Positions 50,244-58,838 of a stretch of DNA of 64,000 nucleotides are shown in pieces; position 1 is the stretch's first letter; the number at the start of each line of letters is the position of its first letter. Source of the stretch: Leptothrix sp. (in: b-proteobacteria) (GTDB lineage: Bacteria > Pseudomonadota > Gammaproteobacteria > Burkholderiales > Burkholderiaceae_C); contig PNKD01000007.1 in assembly GCA_013822265.1 (NCBI GenBank), positions 1 to 64,000 on the forward strand. The letters are read 5' to 3'. The notes under the pieces are model-generated. The model ran no database searches. It saw only the letters and a list, made by a program, of their open reading frames with translations, and was not told where the DNA came from. Both the position numbers and the translations under genes were made by a program.

Positions 50244-51295
50244 CCTGGTTAGGCAGCAATCTCAGCAGCCCGTATGACGCGCTCTGGACAGGGTTTGCAG
50301 CGAACGACAGCGATGGCCAAGCGACGCAACATGGCTCCCAGGTGGAACCGCCGGTTGAATCGATACTGGAACTTGGCGAGGTAGCGGTGACCGTACTTGC
50401 TGAAGTTGAAGGCCTTGTAGGCGCCCCGCAGCGCCGTCTTCAGATTGCCCAGGATCGTGTTGACGGCCTTGAACTTGGGATGCTTGGCCGCAGCAGCACC
50501 GCCGCCGGTGACGTTGCGATCGTGGACGCCAGCGTCGGCGGCCATCGCGGTGAAGCACGGCAGCCCGTCAGAGACCAGCGTCAGCGGCCGCACCAGCGAG
50601 CGGGCTGCAAACTCAGTCATCGACGCGTTGGTGAACGGCCGCAAGGCCAGGCAGACGCGCACCGCTTGGCCATCCTCGGTCGTCTGCACCGCAGCCACGA
50701 ACGGCACCTTGTTCTCCGAGCCCCGGCCCGGCTTGCCGCCGACACGCTCGCCACCAAGGTAGGAGTCGTCGATCTCCACGCGCCCGCTGAGCTGGCGGAA
50801 CTCCTCGCACAGCCGCATCGTCTCCAGCAGCTTGTGCTTGACGAGCCACGCGCTGCGGTAGCTCACGCCCAGGTCGCGCATGAGTTCCAGCGCAGAGACG
50901 TTCGTCTTGGCCTTGGTCAGCAGGTGCATGGCCAGGAACCAGGTCTTCAGCGTCAGCTTGGAGCTGGCGAAGATGGTGCCGGCGATCAGGCTGCACTGGT
51001 ACTGGCAGGCCGCGCACTGCAGGTACAGCAAGGCGCCGCGGCGAAACTCTGTGCGCTTGCCCGCACCGCAGCGCGGGCAGCTAAAGCCTTGTGGCCAGCG
51101 CCAAGCCCTGACAGCCTCCTCGCATTGCTCTTCCGTTCCGTACCGCCGCTCGAACTCCGCCATCGACAGGCCTGGCTGGAACTGGACTCGGTTCATCGAC
51201 ATGGTGCGCCCCTGAGGTGGAGCGACCATCTTCTCTGGCCGGTGGCTCAAAGGATGAGCTACTCCAGCCTATGCTGAGGTTTGTGACGAATCAGG
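50244..51295 (-). mobile_element. IS1595-family insertion sequence with 8-bp target duplication
   Basis: A 1052-bp element flanked by TGCATTTA at 50236-50243 and 51296-51303. Its ends read inward CCTGGTTAGGCAG and CCTGATTCGTCAC, imperfect inverted repeats. It carries one transposase on the minus strand whose stop codon lies 5 bp from the left end. It landed between the epimerase gene and the LysR fragment and separates them from their shared promoter region. Confidence 0.88.
50249..51202 (-). CDS. IS1595-family transposase
   Basis: A 317-residue transposase. N-terminal zinc ribbon (C-P-R-C-G ... C-A-A-C), then the DDE_Tnp_IS1595 domain with V-E-I-D-D-S-Y-L-G-G (first Asp), L-V-S-D-G-L (second Asp) and N-T-I-L-G-N-L-K-T-A-L-R-G-A-Y-K (third region). 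M-S-M-N-R start at 51202; upstream Met at 51250 is possible but would fall outside the family's usual start. It appears intact. Confidence 0.93.
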   Translation of the reverse strand: MSMNRVQFQPGLSMAEFERRYGTEEQCEEAVRAWRWPQGFSCPRCGAGKRTEFRRGALLYLQCAACQYQCSLIAGTIFASSKLTLKTWFLAMHLLTKAKTNVSALELMRDLGVSYRSAWLVKHKLLETMRLCEEFRQLSGRVEIDDSYLGGERVGGKPGRGSENKVPFVAAVQTTEDGQAVRVCLALRPFTNASMTEFAARSLVRPLTLVSDGLPCFTAMAADAGVHDRNVTGGGAAAAKHPKFKAVNTILGNLKTALRGAYKAFNFSKYGHRYLAKFQYRFNRRFHLGAMLRRLAIAVVRCKPCPERVIRAAEIAA

Positions 51296-51306
51296 TGCAT
51301 TTATGT

Positions 51307-51645
51307 ATGGCAATGGGCATCGGCTGGGAGTTCTACCGTACCTTTCTGGCCGTGTTGACCGAAGGCTCTCTCTCCGGTGCGGCACGCTCCCTCGGCATCA
51401 CGCAACCGACGGTAGGTCGTCACATTTCCGCACTGGAGGCGTCGTTCGACCAGGCGCTGTTCACCCGCTCACAGACCGGCTTGTTGCCAACCGAGGCGGC
51501 GCAGGCGCTGCGCGGCCATGCCGAGGCCATGCGGAGCACTGCGGCAGCGTTGGAGCGCATGGCCACTGGCCAAGGGCACCTCGTGAGCGCGCCGCCGCGG
51601 CCTCGGGGGGTTGATGGGGCGCGATGCCGTTGGATCATGGATTGA
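51307..51645 (+). pseudogene. LysR-family regulator, truncated after the HTH domain
   Basis: The frame holds a normal LysR N-terminus (F-Y-R-T-F-L-A-V-L-T-E-G-S-L-S-G-A-A-R-S-L-G-I-T-Q-P-T-V), then the linker helix to about residue 95. After G-Q-G-H the sequence turns into unrelated low-complexity residues and stops at 112, so the ~200-residue ligand domain is gone. The break near 51590 is the border between the cargo segment and the integrative-element module that follows. A start at 51313 is also possible. Confidence 0.85.
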
Positions 51646-51677
51646 CGAAATTCCCGTCATCCATGAGGCACCACGCC

Positions 51678-52967
51678 ATGACGCATCCGATCATCAACAT
51701 CAACGGCGGCCACGCAGTACCACCCACCGTGCTAGGCCAAGGGCCTGCGCGCATTCCCACTGGCGGCAAGATTCGCGCGGGCATCAAGGTGCTCACCAAC
51801 AAGGCGGCCGACCAACCCAAGGCCAGAATGCTGTACGAGAAGGGCGTCGCCGCTGGCCAGTCTTTCGACCAGATCGAGCGTGCGATCACCGAAGCGCTGC
51901 CGCAGCTCAGGACACCGCTCGTCCCACGCAACGTGGCTTGGTTCACCGCTCGCGGGCAGGACTTCCCTAACCCGGAGATCGCCCAGCAGATCCTCGACGC
52001 CTATGCGGAAGACCGCGGCGAAGGCTCGCGCCTTTACCGCTTTCCGGTGGTGTTTCCATCCGATCATTGGCAGACCGTGATGCCGCACGAACTTGCGGCA
52101 TGGGGAGCGCATGAGAAGCGGTTCTGGTCCGAATACAGCTCCGACGGTCGGGTGCGGCACTGCATGACGCACGCGCCCGTGCCGCTGGACAACACGGGCC
52201 GGCGCACGATCCGCATCTTCGGTGGGCGCAAGACCATGGCCCGCGAAGCGGGCGGCGGCCTGTGCGACCCGGAGAACTGTCTTGAGTATCAGCAGCGCCA
52301 GTGCAACCTGAGCGGACGCTTTTTATTCTTCATTCCTGGCATCCGTTCGATCAGCGCCTTCGAGCTGCACACCAACAGCTTCTACGCGATGAACGCGGCA
52401 ATCCAGAAATTCAAGACCGTCGGGTTCCTGCGTGGCGGGCGCATCTCGGGCTTCCTGGATCGACAGCGCACGACCTTCTTCCTGACCAAGAGGCTGATGG
52501 AGGTAGCGCACATCGACGAGTCCGGCAAGGCCGTGCGCTTGCCGCAATGGATCATCGAACTCGAAGCGCCGGTGGACGTGACGGCGTTGCTGCGCGAACG
52601 GGAAGACGATGACTCGGCCATCGTGCAGGCGCAACTGGCGACACAGGTGCTTGAAGGCGACGTGCCGGCGCCTGCCCATCCTGCGATTCAAGTCGCGCCT
52701 GTGAGCGAGGGCGCTGATGCCACGTCGGCAGTGCGCGAAGGGGCTCCTTCGCTGGAGCGCCTGTTGGCCCAGGCACAGGCCCGCGGCATTGACCCGACTC
52801 GATTCGAGGCCTACGCCGACCGGCGTTGGGGCAGCGGCTGGAGGCTCAACCCGCACGGCCGCCGCCGGGCCTGGGACGAATTGGTGGACCGCTACCGCAA
52901 CGACCCGCAGGGCTACCGCGACAAGATCGACAGCGAACTGGCGCACTCCGAAGGGAGCGGCTCATGA
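51678..52967 (+). CDS. ICE protein, recombination-directionality-factor-like
   Basis: A 429-residue protein common on integrative elements, often labelled hydrolase or metal-binding protein or recombination directionality factor. Features: N-G-G-H-A-V-P-P-T-V-L-G-Q-G-P near residue 8, a Cys-rich stretch C-D-P-E-N-C ... Y-Q-Q-R-Q-C-N, and F-I-P-G-I-R-S-I-S-A-F-E-L-H-T-N-S-F. It would control excision if the assignment holds; I infer it from general resemblance. Just upstream (51637-51664) is a hairpin with ~10-bp arms. Overlaps the next gene by ATGA. Confidence 0.55.
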   Translation: MTHPIININGGHAVPPTVLGQGPARIPTGGKIRAGIKVLTNKAADQPKARMLYEKGVAAGQSFDQIERAITEALPQLRTPLVPRNVAWFTARGQDFPNPEIAQQILDAYAEDRGEGSRLYRFPVVFPSDHWQTVMPHELAAWGAHEKRFWSEYSSDGRVRHCMTHAPVPLDNTGRRTIRIFGGRKTMAREAGGGLCDPENCLEYQQRQCNLSGRFLFFIPGIRSISAFELHTNSFYAMNAAIQKFKTVGFLRGGRISGFLDRQRTTFFLTKRLMEVAHIDESGKAVRLPQWIIELEAPVDVTALLREREDDDSAIVQAQLATQVLEGDVPAPAHPAIQVAPVSEGADATSAVREGAPSLERLLAQAQARGIDPTRFEAYADRRWGSGWRLNPHGRRRAWDELVDRYRNDPQGYRDKIDSELAHSEGSGS

Positions 52968-54265
52968 TCCGCATCGCGCACTTCTCGGACCTTCACTACG
53001 GGCACAAGACCCTGGCCGAAGCGGACCGTTGCTTCGGGGCAGCCATCGACCAGGCCATCGAGGCCGGAGTTCAGGCCGCTGTGCTCTCCGGCGACGCCAC
53101 CGACCACGCGCTGGAACTGCACGCGCCTGCAGCACTGCGCCTCATCGAACAAGTCAAACGGCTGGCCGAGTACTGCCCTGTGCTGATGTTGCAGGGTACG
53201 TTTTCGCACGAGCCGCCCGGTGCCCTGTCGGCATTTCGGCTACTGGGGGCACGGCACCCGATCCACGTGGCTGACCGGATCGAGCAGGTGGTGTTGTCGC
53301 AGCAGGGGCAATGGCTGCCGTCGGATGCCTGGCGGTTCGACAAGTTGTCGGAGGCAGCGCTGGCGTTGTTCACCTGCGTGCCCACCGTGAACAAAGCGGT
53401 GGTTGCAGCGACCGTTGGCGCCACCCATGCGGCCACGTCGGTGGCTGCGCACATGGCCGCGCTGCTGGCGGGCTTCGCACCCATCCATCGCGAAGCCCGC
53501 ACGCGGGGCGTGCCGACCGTCGGTGTCTCGCATGGCACGGTCTTCGGCTGTATCAGCGAGCATGATGTGCCGATGGCCGGCTTCGATCACGAGTTCACGA
53601 CCGGCGCGTTGTTTGCCGCCGAAGCGCGGGCCTTCATGCTGGGGCACATCCACAAGCACCAGGCCTGGACACTAGAGGATGGTGAGGGAGTGCAGTGCGT
53701 CGCCTATGCGGGCTCGATCGGGCGCTTCCACCATGGCGAGCAGGGCGACAAGGGATTCCTTGTCTGGGACGTTGGCGCCGACATGGCGAGCCTTCAATTG
53801 CACACGACCCCCGCGCGCAGGACGATGGATATCGTGTTCGAGGGCCGTCCCGACTTGGCGGCGCTGAAAGATGTGATTGCACAGCAGTCGCTGGCCGGCA
53901 CGAATGTCCGGGTGCGCTGGACCGTCGCCGAAGAGGACAAGCAAGCCGTCGACCGCGCGGCGATCCTGGCTCTATTGGGCGAGGCAGCCGAAGTCATGCT
54001 GGAGGGGCGCATCGTGCCGGTGGTGCGAGCGCGGGCGGCGGGAATTTCGCAGCTGACTAGCTTGGTCGACAAGGTGCGGGTATGGGCGCAGACCACGGAG
54101 TGCAGCCTAGAACCCTTGCTTGGCTGCCTGGATCGCTTGATAAGCGCGTCGCCCGAGGAAGTTGCCGAGGCGATTCTTCAAGACTCGAACGCCAGCTCAG
54201 CCCTTGTCTGCGAACCCGATCCCGACGAGCGCGACGCGGCGCTGCCGGCACACGCACGCGCTTGA
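52964..54265 (+). CDS. SbcD-like metallophosphoesterase
   Basis: A 433-residue nuclease subunit of the calcineurin-like family: H-F-S-D-L-H-Y-G-H at residue ~5, S-G-D-A-T-D-H near 46, and G-H-I-H-K-H near 228. The usual G-N-H-D/E block is replaced by G-T-F-S-H-E. C-terminal ~110 residues form a helical cap. Directly followed by an SbcC-like ATPase, so it is likely the nuclease of an SbcCD/Mre11-Rad50-type complex on the mobile element. Start coupled to the previous stop by ATGA. Confidence 0.82.
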   Translation: MIRIAHFSDLHYGHKTLAEADRCFGAAIDQAIEAGVQAAVLSGDATDHALELHAPAALRLIEQVKRLAEYCPVLMLQGTFSHEPPGALSAFRLLGARHPIHVADRIEQVVLSQQGQWLPSDAWRFDKLSEAALALFTCVPTVNKAVVAATVGATHAATSVAAHMAALLAGFAPIHREARTRGVPTVGVSHGTVFGCISEHDVPMAGFDHEFTTGALFAAEARAFMLGHIHKHQAWTLEDGEGVQCVAYAGSIGRFHHGEQGDKGFLVWDVGADMASLQLHTTPARRTMDIVFEGRPDLAALKDVIAQQSLAGTNVRVRWTVAEEDKQAVDRAAILALLGEAAEVMLEGRIVPVVRARAAGISQLTSLVDKVRVWAQTTECSLEPLLGCLDRLISASPEEVAEAILQDSNASSALVCEPDPDERDAALPAHARA

Positions 54266-54317
54266 CGCGGCGGTGACCCGTGAGAGCCTGGATGGACAGC
54301 ATCTCCGGCCAAACACC

Positions 54318-56816
54318 ATGCAACCTCTATCACTGACACTCAAAGGTTTCCGCGGCATCCGCGACGGCCTGGGCCTCGACGAAATCACGCTCGACCTCGA
54401 ACGCCTGGTCGACGGTGCACAGCTTGTCGCCGTTGCCGGCAGCAACGGACGTGGCAAGACGACCATCATGGATTCGTTGCAGCCCTTCGCGACCCTCCCC
54501 AGCAGGGCTGCGGCGGCCGGAACCGGCGGCTTCTCGTTCTACGACCACGTCTACTTGCCGGAGAGCGTGAAGGATCTGACCTGGGCTCACGAGGGGCGCA
54601 GCTACCGGTCACAGCTGGTGATCCGGCTCAACGGCCGGCGTCGCACCGAGGCCTATCTGCATGTGCTGGACGACAACGGTGCCTGGTCACCAGTGCAGCT
54701 TGATGATGGGACCGTCTCGGATGGCAAGGTGGAGAGCTACACCCGCTGCATCGAGAACATCTGTGGCAGTGCAGATACTTTCTTCACTTCGGTGTTCTCC
54801 GCGCAGGGTAAGCGCCAGTTGAGCACCTACCGCAATGCCGAGATCAAGACTCTGCTTGCCGACCTGCTCGGGCAAGAGGAGATTCGCGCACTCGGCCAGA
54901 AAGCCGCCGAAACTGCGCGGCTGCTCAAGGCCGCCCTGACGACGATCCGCCAGGAACAGGCCGGGTTGGACGACGAGGCGCAACGCCTGGCAGGCGAGCG
55001 GCGGCTGCTCGAGGGTGCTCTGACCAAGCTCACCACGGCCCAGGATGCCAAGCAAGCGGCGCAGACCGCGCTGGACGTGGCTCAGGTTCGGCAGGTCCGA
55101 TTGGCCGCTGAGCGCGACCAGTCGCGAGGCGTGGAAGCTCGGCGCGCTCAACTGGCGGTCGAACGCAGGGCCGCGGAGGAGGCCGACGCGCAAGCCACTC
55201 GTGCGCTCCGGGCCCAGGACCAGGCGGAGCACCAGCGGCTCGAACGGCTCGATCAGCGCGTGAGCAGCCGGCTCCAAAGCGAGCGCAGCCGGCGCCAAGC
55301 CTTGCTGCAGGCGCGGCAGCGCTGCCGCACGACGCTCGCCGAAGTCGTGGCGGTTGAGCGTGCGGTGCGACGACTGCCGTTGGTGCAGCGCCTGCTGGGG
55401 TTCCGGGTCGAACTCATGCGCGCGGGGCGTGAACGGGTCCAGGCGCTGACGCAGTGCCAGGGGATGGAACGCCTGGCCGAACAGAAGGTCGCGGGCATCG
55501 AGCGTGATGCGGGCAGGGTGGTGCTGCGGGCCAAGGAACTGGCCCGTCGCTTCGGATTGACGGCGGAGGTCCCCTGCGCCGGCACGGACCTTCAGGGCCA
55601 GTGCAAGCTGCTGGGGGATGCGCTCGAGGCGCGGGCTCTGGTTCCCAGTGCGGCTGCCCAGATCGCGCAGTTGGCGCGCGACAAGGCGAAGGCTCAGCGC
55701 GAATTGCGGGCCGCGTGCTGCCGGCGCGAAGCCCTGGCGGCCGCGCCGCAGGACCTTGCTTGGGCCGAGCATTGCGAAAACCGCGTCCGGGAGCGGGTGA
55801 GTCGCCTGAGCGGGCTGGCGGCCAAGGCACCCGCATGCGCGCAAGCCCGTGCCGCGCTAGGCAGCGTTGAGCAGGAACTGGCCGCAATGGGACCGGACGT
55901 GGCAGGCCACCGGGACGAGACTGACGAAGAGCGAACCGAACGCGCGCAGATTGCCGCGTCGAGGGAGGCCGTCGCGGAGCAACTGGCCCGGCGAGCCGAC
56001 CAGACTCGCGCGACGAGGCAGCGCCTGGACGAAGCCGTGGCCGCACTGCCGGCACGCTACGACGAGGCCCCGCTGACCGCCGCCACTGCGGCGCTGAGCA
56101 GAGCTCGGGACGCTCTGGCAGCGGCGGAACAAGCGCTGTTGGTGGCGGTGCGGAACTCGCAGGCCTTCGACGACAACACGAGGCGGCAAGGGGCGCTGGG
56201 CGTGCGTATCCGGCAAGTGGTGGCACGGCGAGGCCGCGTCGAGATCGAACTGGGCAACTGGAATCTGTTCGCGCGCTGCCTGAGCAACGACGGTCTGATC
56301 GCGCTGGCGATCGACGACGCTGGTCCCGCCCTGTCAGGGTTGGCCAACGACCTTCTGCTGGCCTGCCATGGATCGCGTTTCACGGTGTCGATCCACACCC
56401 TGTTGGAAACCGGCAAAGGTGAGCAGAAGGAGGGCTTCGACATCGTCGTGCACGACGGCGAAACGGGCGACAGCAAGAGTGTCGGATTGATGAGCGGCGG
56501 CGAGCGGGTGGCGATCAACGAGGCCCTTGTTCGAGCCGTAGCGCTGTACCTCGCGCAGCACACCGGCCGGCGCTACACGACGCTGTTTTCTGATGAGATC
56601 GACGGCGCGCTGGACCCGGATCGCAAGCGGCTGTTCATGGCGATGAAACGCGAAGTGCTGCGCCTGGGCGGGTACGAGCGCGAGTTCTTCATCTCGCAGA
56701 CACCGGAGCTGAAGGCGATGGCCGATGTGGTGATCGACCTGGATGCGATAGCGCACGATGCTTGCCAAACGTCGGCAGGGGCCGAGCGGGCTCCGCTGCA
56801 GCCCGCGCTGAGATAA
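54318..56816 (+). CDS. SbcC/Rad50-like SMC-type ATPase
   Basis: An 832-residue ATPase. Walker A G-S-N-G-R-G-K-T-T at residues 41-49, long coiled-coil segments (~190-620) interrupted near residue 425 by C-A-G-T-D-L-Q-G-Q-C, where a hook might lie although the C-x2-C hook itself is absent, and the C-terminal signature L-M-S-G-G-E-R-V-A-I-N-E with Walker B L-F-S-D-E-I-D-G-A-L-D. It would act with the SbcD-like protein on DNA ends or secondary structures. ATG 54318 lies 52 bp after the previous stop. Confidence 0.85.
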   Translation: MQPLSLTLKGFRGIRDGLGLDEITLDLERLVDGAQLVAVAGSNGRGKTTIMDSLQPFATLPSRAAAAGTGGFSFYDHVYLPESVKDLTWAHEGRSYRSQLVIRLNGRRRTEAYLHVLDDNGAWSPVQLDDGTVSDGKVESYTRCIENICGSADTFFTSVFSAQGKRQLSTYRNAEIKTLLADLLGQEEIRALGQKAAETARLLKAALTTIRQEQAGLDDEAQRLAGERRLLEGALTKLTTAQDAKQAAQTALDVAQVRQVRLAAERDQSRGVEARRAQLAVERRAAEEADAQATRALRAQDQAEHQRLERLDQRVSSRLQSERSRRQALLQARQRCRTTLAEVVAVERAVRRLPLVQRLLGFRVELMRAGRERVQALTQCQGMERLAEQKVAGIERDAGRVVLRAKELARRFGLTAEVPCAGTDLQGQCKLLGDALEARALVPSAAAQIAQLARDKAKAQRELRAACCRREALAAAPQDLAWAEHCENRVRERVSRLSGLAAKAPACAQARAALGSVEQELAAMGPDVAGHRDETDEERTERAQIAASREAVAEQLARRADQTRATRQRLDEAVAALPARYDEAPLTAATAALSRARDALAAAEQALLVAVRNSQAFDDNTRRQGALGVRIRQVVARRGRVEIELGNWNLFARCLSNDGLIALAIDDAGPALSGLANDLLLACHGSRFTVSIHTLLETGKGEQKEGFDIVVHDGETGDSKSVGLMSGGERVAINEALVRAVALYLAQHTGRRYTTLFSDEIDGALDPDRKRLFMAMKREVLRLGGYEREFFISQTPELKAMADVVIDLDAIAHDACQTSAGAERAPLQPALR

Positions 56817-56846
56817 TGGCCAAGGGCTATTTGCGCTCCAGTATCG

Positions 56847-57356
56847 ATGTTTCCACGGCACTTCCACATTGCGTCCATCTCCGAACCTGTCGCGGCCTTG
56901 TCCGCGGCCGTGGCCTGCGCTCTGCAATGGCTGCAGCAACGCGACACTCACGAACTCGCGCTTGCGGTGTCTGGCAAAGACCAGTTGTCCGGGATGCTGG
57001 CCGAGGTGCTGGGCGCCGACGCCGTGCGATCGCTTGACCGCGACAACGCGTACGTTCGCAAGGGCATCACGCTCTACCTGCTGACGCCGAAGATCCAGCG
57101 GCGGCGGATGCAGGGACCGGTCGTCGCTTTCGGACTCGAACCGGACAAGTTGGAGGACGTCGTCGCGGCGCAGGGTGTGACCGATGTGGTCTACGTGCGG
57201 ACATCGTTCGCACCCAAGGATATGGCGGCCTACCTGACCCGTTATCCGCAATCCGAGGCCTTGGCGCAGCAGGGCGCGCTGGACTGGGTCCAGGACGCCC
57301 CGCTGCGCGCAGCCGTCAACGAAAGATCGTTGGCTCCACCGGCAAGCCCCGCATGA
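56847..57356 (+). CDS. Hypothetical protein downstream of the SbcC-like gene
   Basis: A 169-residue soluble protein with no family I recognise. It has a mixed alpha/beta look: L-A-L-A-V-S-G-K-D-Q-L-S, D-A-V-R-S-L-D-R-D-N-A-Y-V-R-K-G, T-L-Y-L-L-T-P-K-I-Q-R. It follows the SbcC-like gene by 30 bp and may belong to the same transcript. Its 3' end overlaps the convergent gene ending at 57316 by ~40 bp. Confidence 0.6.
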   Translation: MFPRHFHIASISEPVAALSAAVACALQWLQQRDTHELALAVSGKDQLSGMLAEVLGADAVRSLDRDNAYVRKGITLYLLTPKIQRRRMQGPVVAFGLEPDKLEDVVAAQGVTDVVYVRTSFAPKDMAAYLTRYPQSEALAQQGALDWVQDAPLRAAVNERSLAPPASPA

Positions 57357-58014
57357 AGGCGAGGTACGCCGCCGCTTTACCGACGACCTCGAACCGCGCG
57401 ACGGTCTCCTCGCGCCGGCGAACCACCCAAGGGCGTTGATCGTCGCCGCTGGGGGCGATGGCCAGATCCACGACCCGATAGGCCGGATATCGATAGAGCA
57501 CCCGGCTGCTGCGCCAGTCGATGACACACAGCAGGCAAGCCGTCAGGATCGCTCCTCCGCCGTCCTCGCCTTCTTCGATCAGAAGCGGCACCCTGAGCGG
57601 GCCGCTCGAACGTCCGATCGTTCCGACGACGTCGTACTCGTCGAGCCACGACTCGCCGGCGGCCGTGTCGCCCAGCACGAGCCGTACCTTGTTGCCCTCA
57701 TTGCGACAACGCTCGAGTACACGTGCGGCCTCGGGCGCGGTCCCGGGATCGAAGTAGGTGTGCCGGCTGGCCGAGGACGAGCTCCAGGCTTGAATTGCGC
57801 GCATGTACTTGGTGTAGCCGGCGGGCTCCGCGTGGTCGGAGGCGGCGAAGGCCAGCTCAGGCCGGCGAAGCCTCTCGGCGATCTGGTTCGCATGGTCGCG
57901 CGCGTTGTCGAAGCCCAGGCAACTCACACCGCCATCGAAAGCGATGACGTAGAGGCGCTGGGCTCCGTTGACAGTCACCCGACTCGTCGGGCGATCTCCA
58001 AGGGAAGTGTTCAT
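57316..58014 (-). CDS. Hypothetical integrative-element protein
   Basis: A 232-residue protein without an identified domain. It has R-L-Y-V-I-A-F-D-G-G-V-S-C-L-G-F-D near residue 22 and K-Y-M-R-A-I-Q-A-W around 70; sequences of this kind occur on ICEs of Burkholderiales and Pseudomonas as far as I recall. Start at the ATG at 58014 preceded by GGAG; the hairpin at 58036-58066 is in its leader. Confidence 0.65.
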   Translation of the reverse strand: MNTSLGDRPTSRVTVNGAQRLYVIAFDGGVSCLGFDNARDHANQIAERLRRPELAFAASDHAEPAGYTKYMRAIQAWSSSSASRHTYFDPGTAPEAARVLERCRNEGNKVRLVLGDTAAGESWLDEYDVVGTIGRSSGPLRVPLLIEEGEDGGGAILTACLLCVIDWRSSRVLYRYPAYRVVDLAIAPSGDDQRPWVVRRREETVARFEVVGKAAAYLAFMRGLPVEPTIFR

Positions 58015-58035
58015 GAATCGAACTCCAAATGCGAA

Positions 58036-58066
58036 CAGGGCGTCGGCCTTTCGGCGCGACGCCCTG
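58036..58066 (-). promoter_or_regulatory. Strong hairpin in the leader of the 58014 gene
   Basis: A 31-nt structure with 10-bp perfect arms (CAGGGCGTCG and CGACGCCCTG) and a further inner GCC/GGC pairing around a 4-base loop. It lies 22 bp upstream of the ATG and does not include the ribosome site. It may end transcription from the upstream genes or protect the messenger; no T-run follows. Confidence 0.55.
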
Positions 58067-58130
58067 TGGGGTCTCGGTGCCACCGGCGAGGTGGCGATGG
58101 TTTCAGCGCAGGATGGCGGGGACCCGGCGG

Positions 58131-58439
58131 TCAGCCGTCATCACCGTCATCGTCATAGATGGCCAGGCCATCGACGACCGGTCCATCGGCGTCGAACTTG
58201 AGCCAGACGATGCCGGCCTTCGCGGCAGCCTCGAAGATCGCTGCCAGGTCGGCTTCGGCGGGCATCCTGTACGGCGGCGCACCGACGAACACTAGGCCGC
58301 CGTAGTCGCTGGGGTAGGCGTTGATCGACAGATCGTCGGCCGCGAGTTTGGCGCGGGTGGGCTGCGTCAAATGGGTGATCGACAGCGCAACCAGCGGCTC
58401 GGCCAGTTGCAGCAGGGTGGCCACGGTGGATTCATCCAA
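58131..58439 (-). CDS. DUF5983-like small protein, TTG start
   Basis: About 102 residues. A-L-S-I-T-H-L-T-Q-P-T and L-S-I-N-A-Y-P-S-D-Y-G-G-L-V-F-V-G, followed by G-I-V-W-L-K-F-D-A-D-G-P-V, resemble DUF5983 proteins of ICEs. The frame has no ATG at the right place. A TTG at 58439 lies six bases after AAGGAG, and is the probable start. The ATG four bases later is out of frame. Start overlaps the zinc-ribbon gene by eight bases. Confidence 0.55.
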   Translation of the reverse strand: MDESTVATLLQLAEPLVALSITHLTQPTRAKLAADDLSINAYPSDYGGLVFVGAPPYRMPAEADLAAIFEAAAKAGIVWLKFDADGPVVDGLAIYDDDGDDG

Positions 58440-58611
58440 GGCGGACTCCTTCTCGTTGGGGTGATGTTCTCGGTCCCGTCCGTGTGCGGGAGGGACGATT
58501 GAAGTCCATGCCGCAATCGCGGCAGCGGTACCAGCGCAGACGGCCCAGCGTGCCCAGCGGCACACCGTGGCCCGGGCAGATCGGGCAGCGCGGCGCGTTG
58601 CTCGTTGTCAT
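58432..58611 (-). CDS. Small zinc-ribbon protein
   Basis: A 59-residue protein with C-P-I-C-P-G-H-G and C-R-D-C-G, a zinc-ribbon layout of two C-x2-C knuckles. It is the first gene of a pair with the DUF5983-like gene. Its ATG abuts hairpin B of the leader (58612-58645), which contains the AAGGAG ribosome site. Confidence 0.7.
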   Translation of the reverse strand: MTTSNAPRCPICPGHGVPLGTLGRLRWYRCRDCGMDFNRPSRTRTGPRTSPQREGVRLG

Positions 58612-58666
58612 GGGGTTTCTCCTTCGTCGGTGGGAAGGGAACCCCAGGAACCCCTCGGGGCAGGGG
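58612..58666 (-). promoter_or_regulatory. Structured leader with buried ribosome site, copy 1 (zinc-ribbon gene)
   Basis: On the minus strand, hairpin A (58651-58666, C/G-run arms) is followed by hairpin B (58612-58645): outer arms GGGGTT and AACCCC, inner CCTTC/GAAGG holding the AAGGAG. The ATG at 58611 begins on the next base. Same architecture as copies at 59710, 61809 and 62545. Confidence 0.6.
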
Positions 58667-58808
58667 CCCCTTGGGGTTGAGATGAGCGGTGCGTCCGCCG
58701 CTCGCCTGTTGGCGTGAGTGCGCTGGCTGACATCGCCGCGAATGGACCGCTGCGCGCAGGGCAGGTGCGCGTCACATGAGGGCATGTGGAAGATCGTCCG
58801 TGGTGTGA

Positions 58809-58838
58809 TAGGCATCATATGCCGACCATGCCGGCATG
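58809..58838 (+). promoter_or_regulatory. Two adjacent inverted repeats over the XRE regulator start
   Basis: GGCATCATATGCC (58811-58823; 5-bp arms GGCAT/ATGCC with a 3-bp centre) lies just before the perfect 12-bp palindrome CATGCCGGCATG (58827-58838), which includes the ATG at 58836. Sharing of GGCAT/ATGCC arms suggests a repressor bound at two sites, most likely the XRE protein itself. Confidence 0.6.

Noticed and set aside
58036-58066. Calling this hairpin a rho-independent terminator
   Set aside because: The stem is strong, but no U-tract follows and it lies in the leader of the next gene; left as a hairpin of unknown role.
58131-58500. Further copy of the leader before the TTG at 58439
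   Set aside because: A CGGAC/GTCCG pairing exists but hairpin A is missing and the 3' arm does not reach the start codon; simple coupling to the zinc-ribbon gene explains it better.
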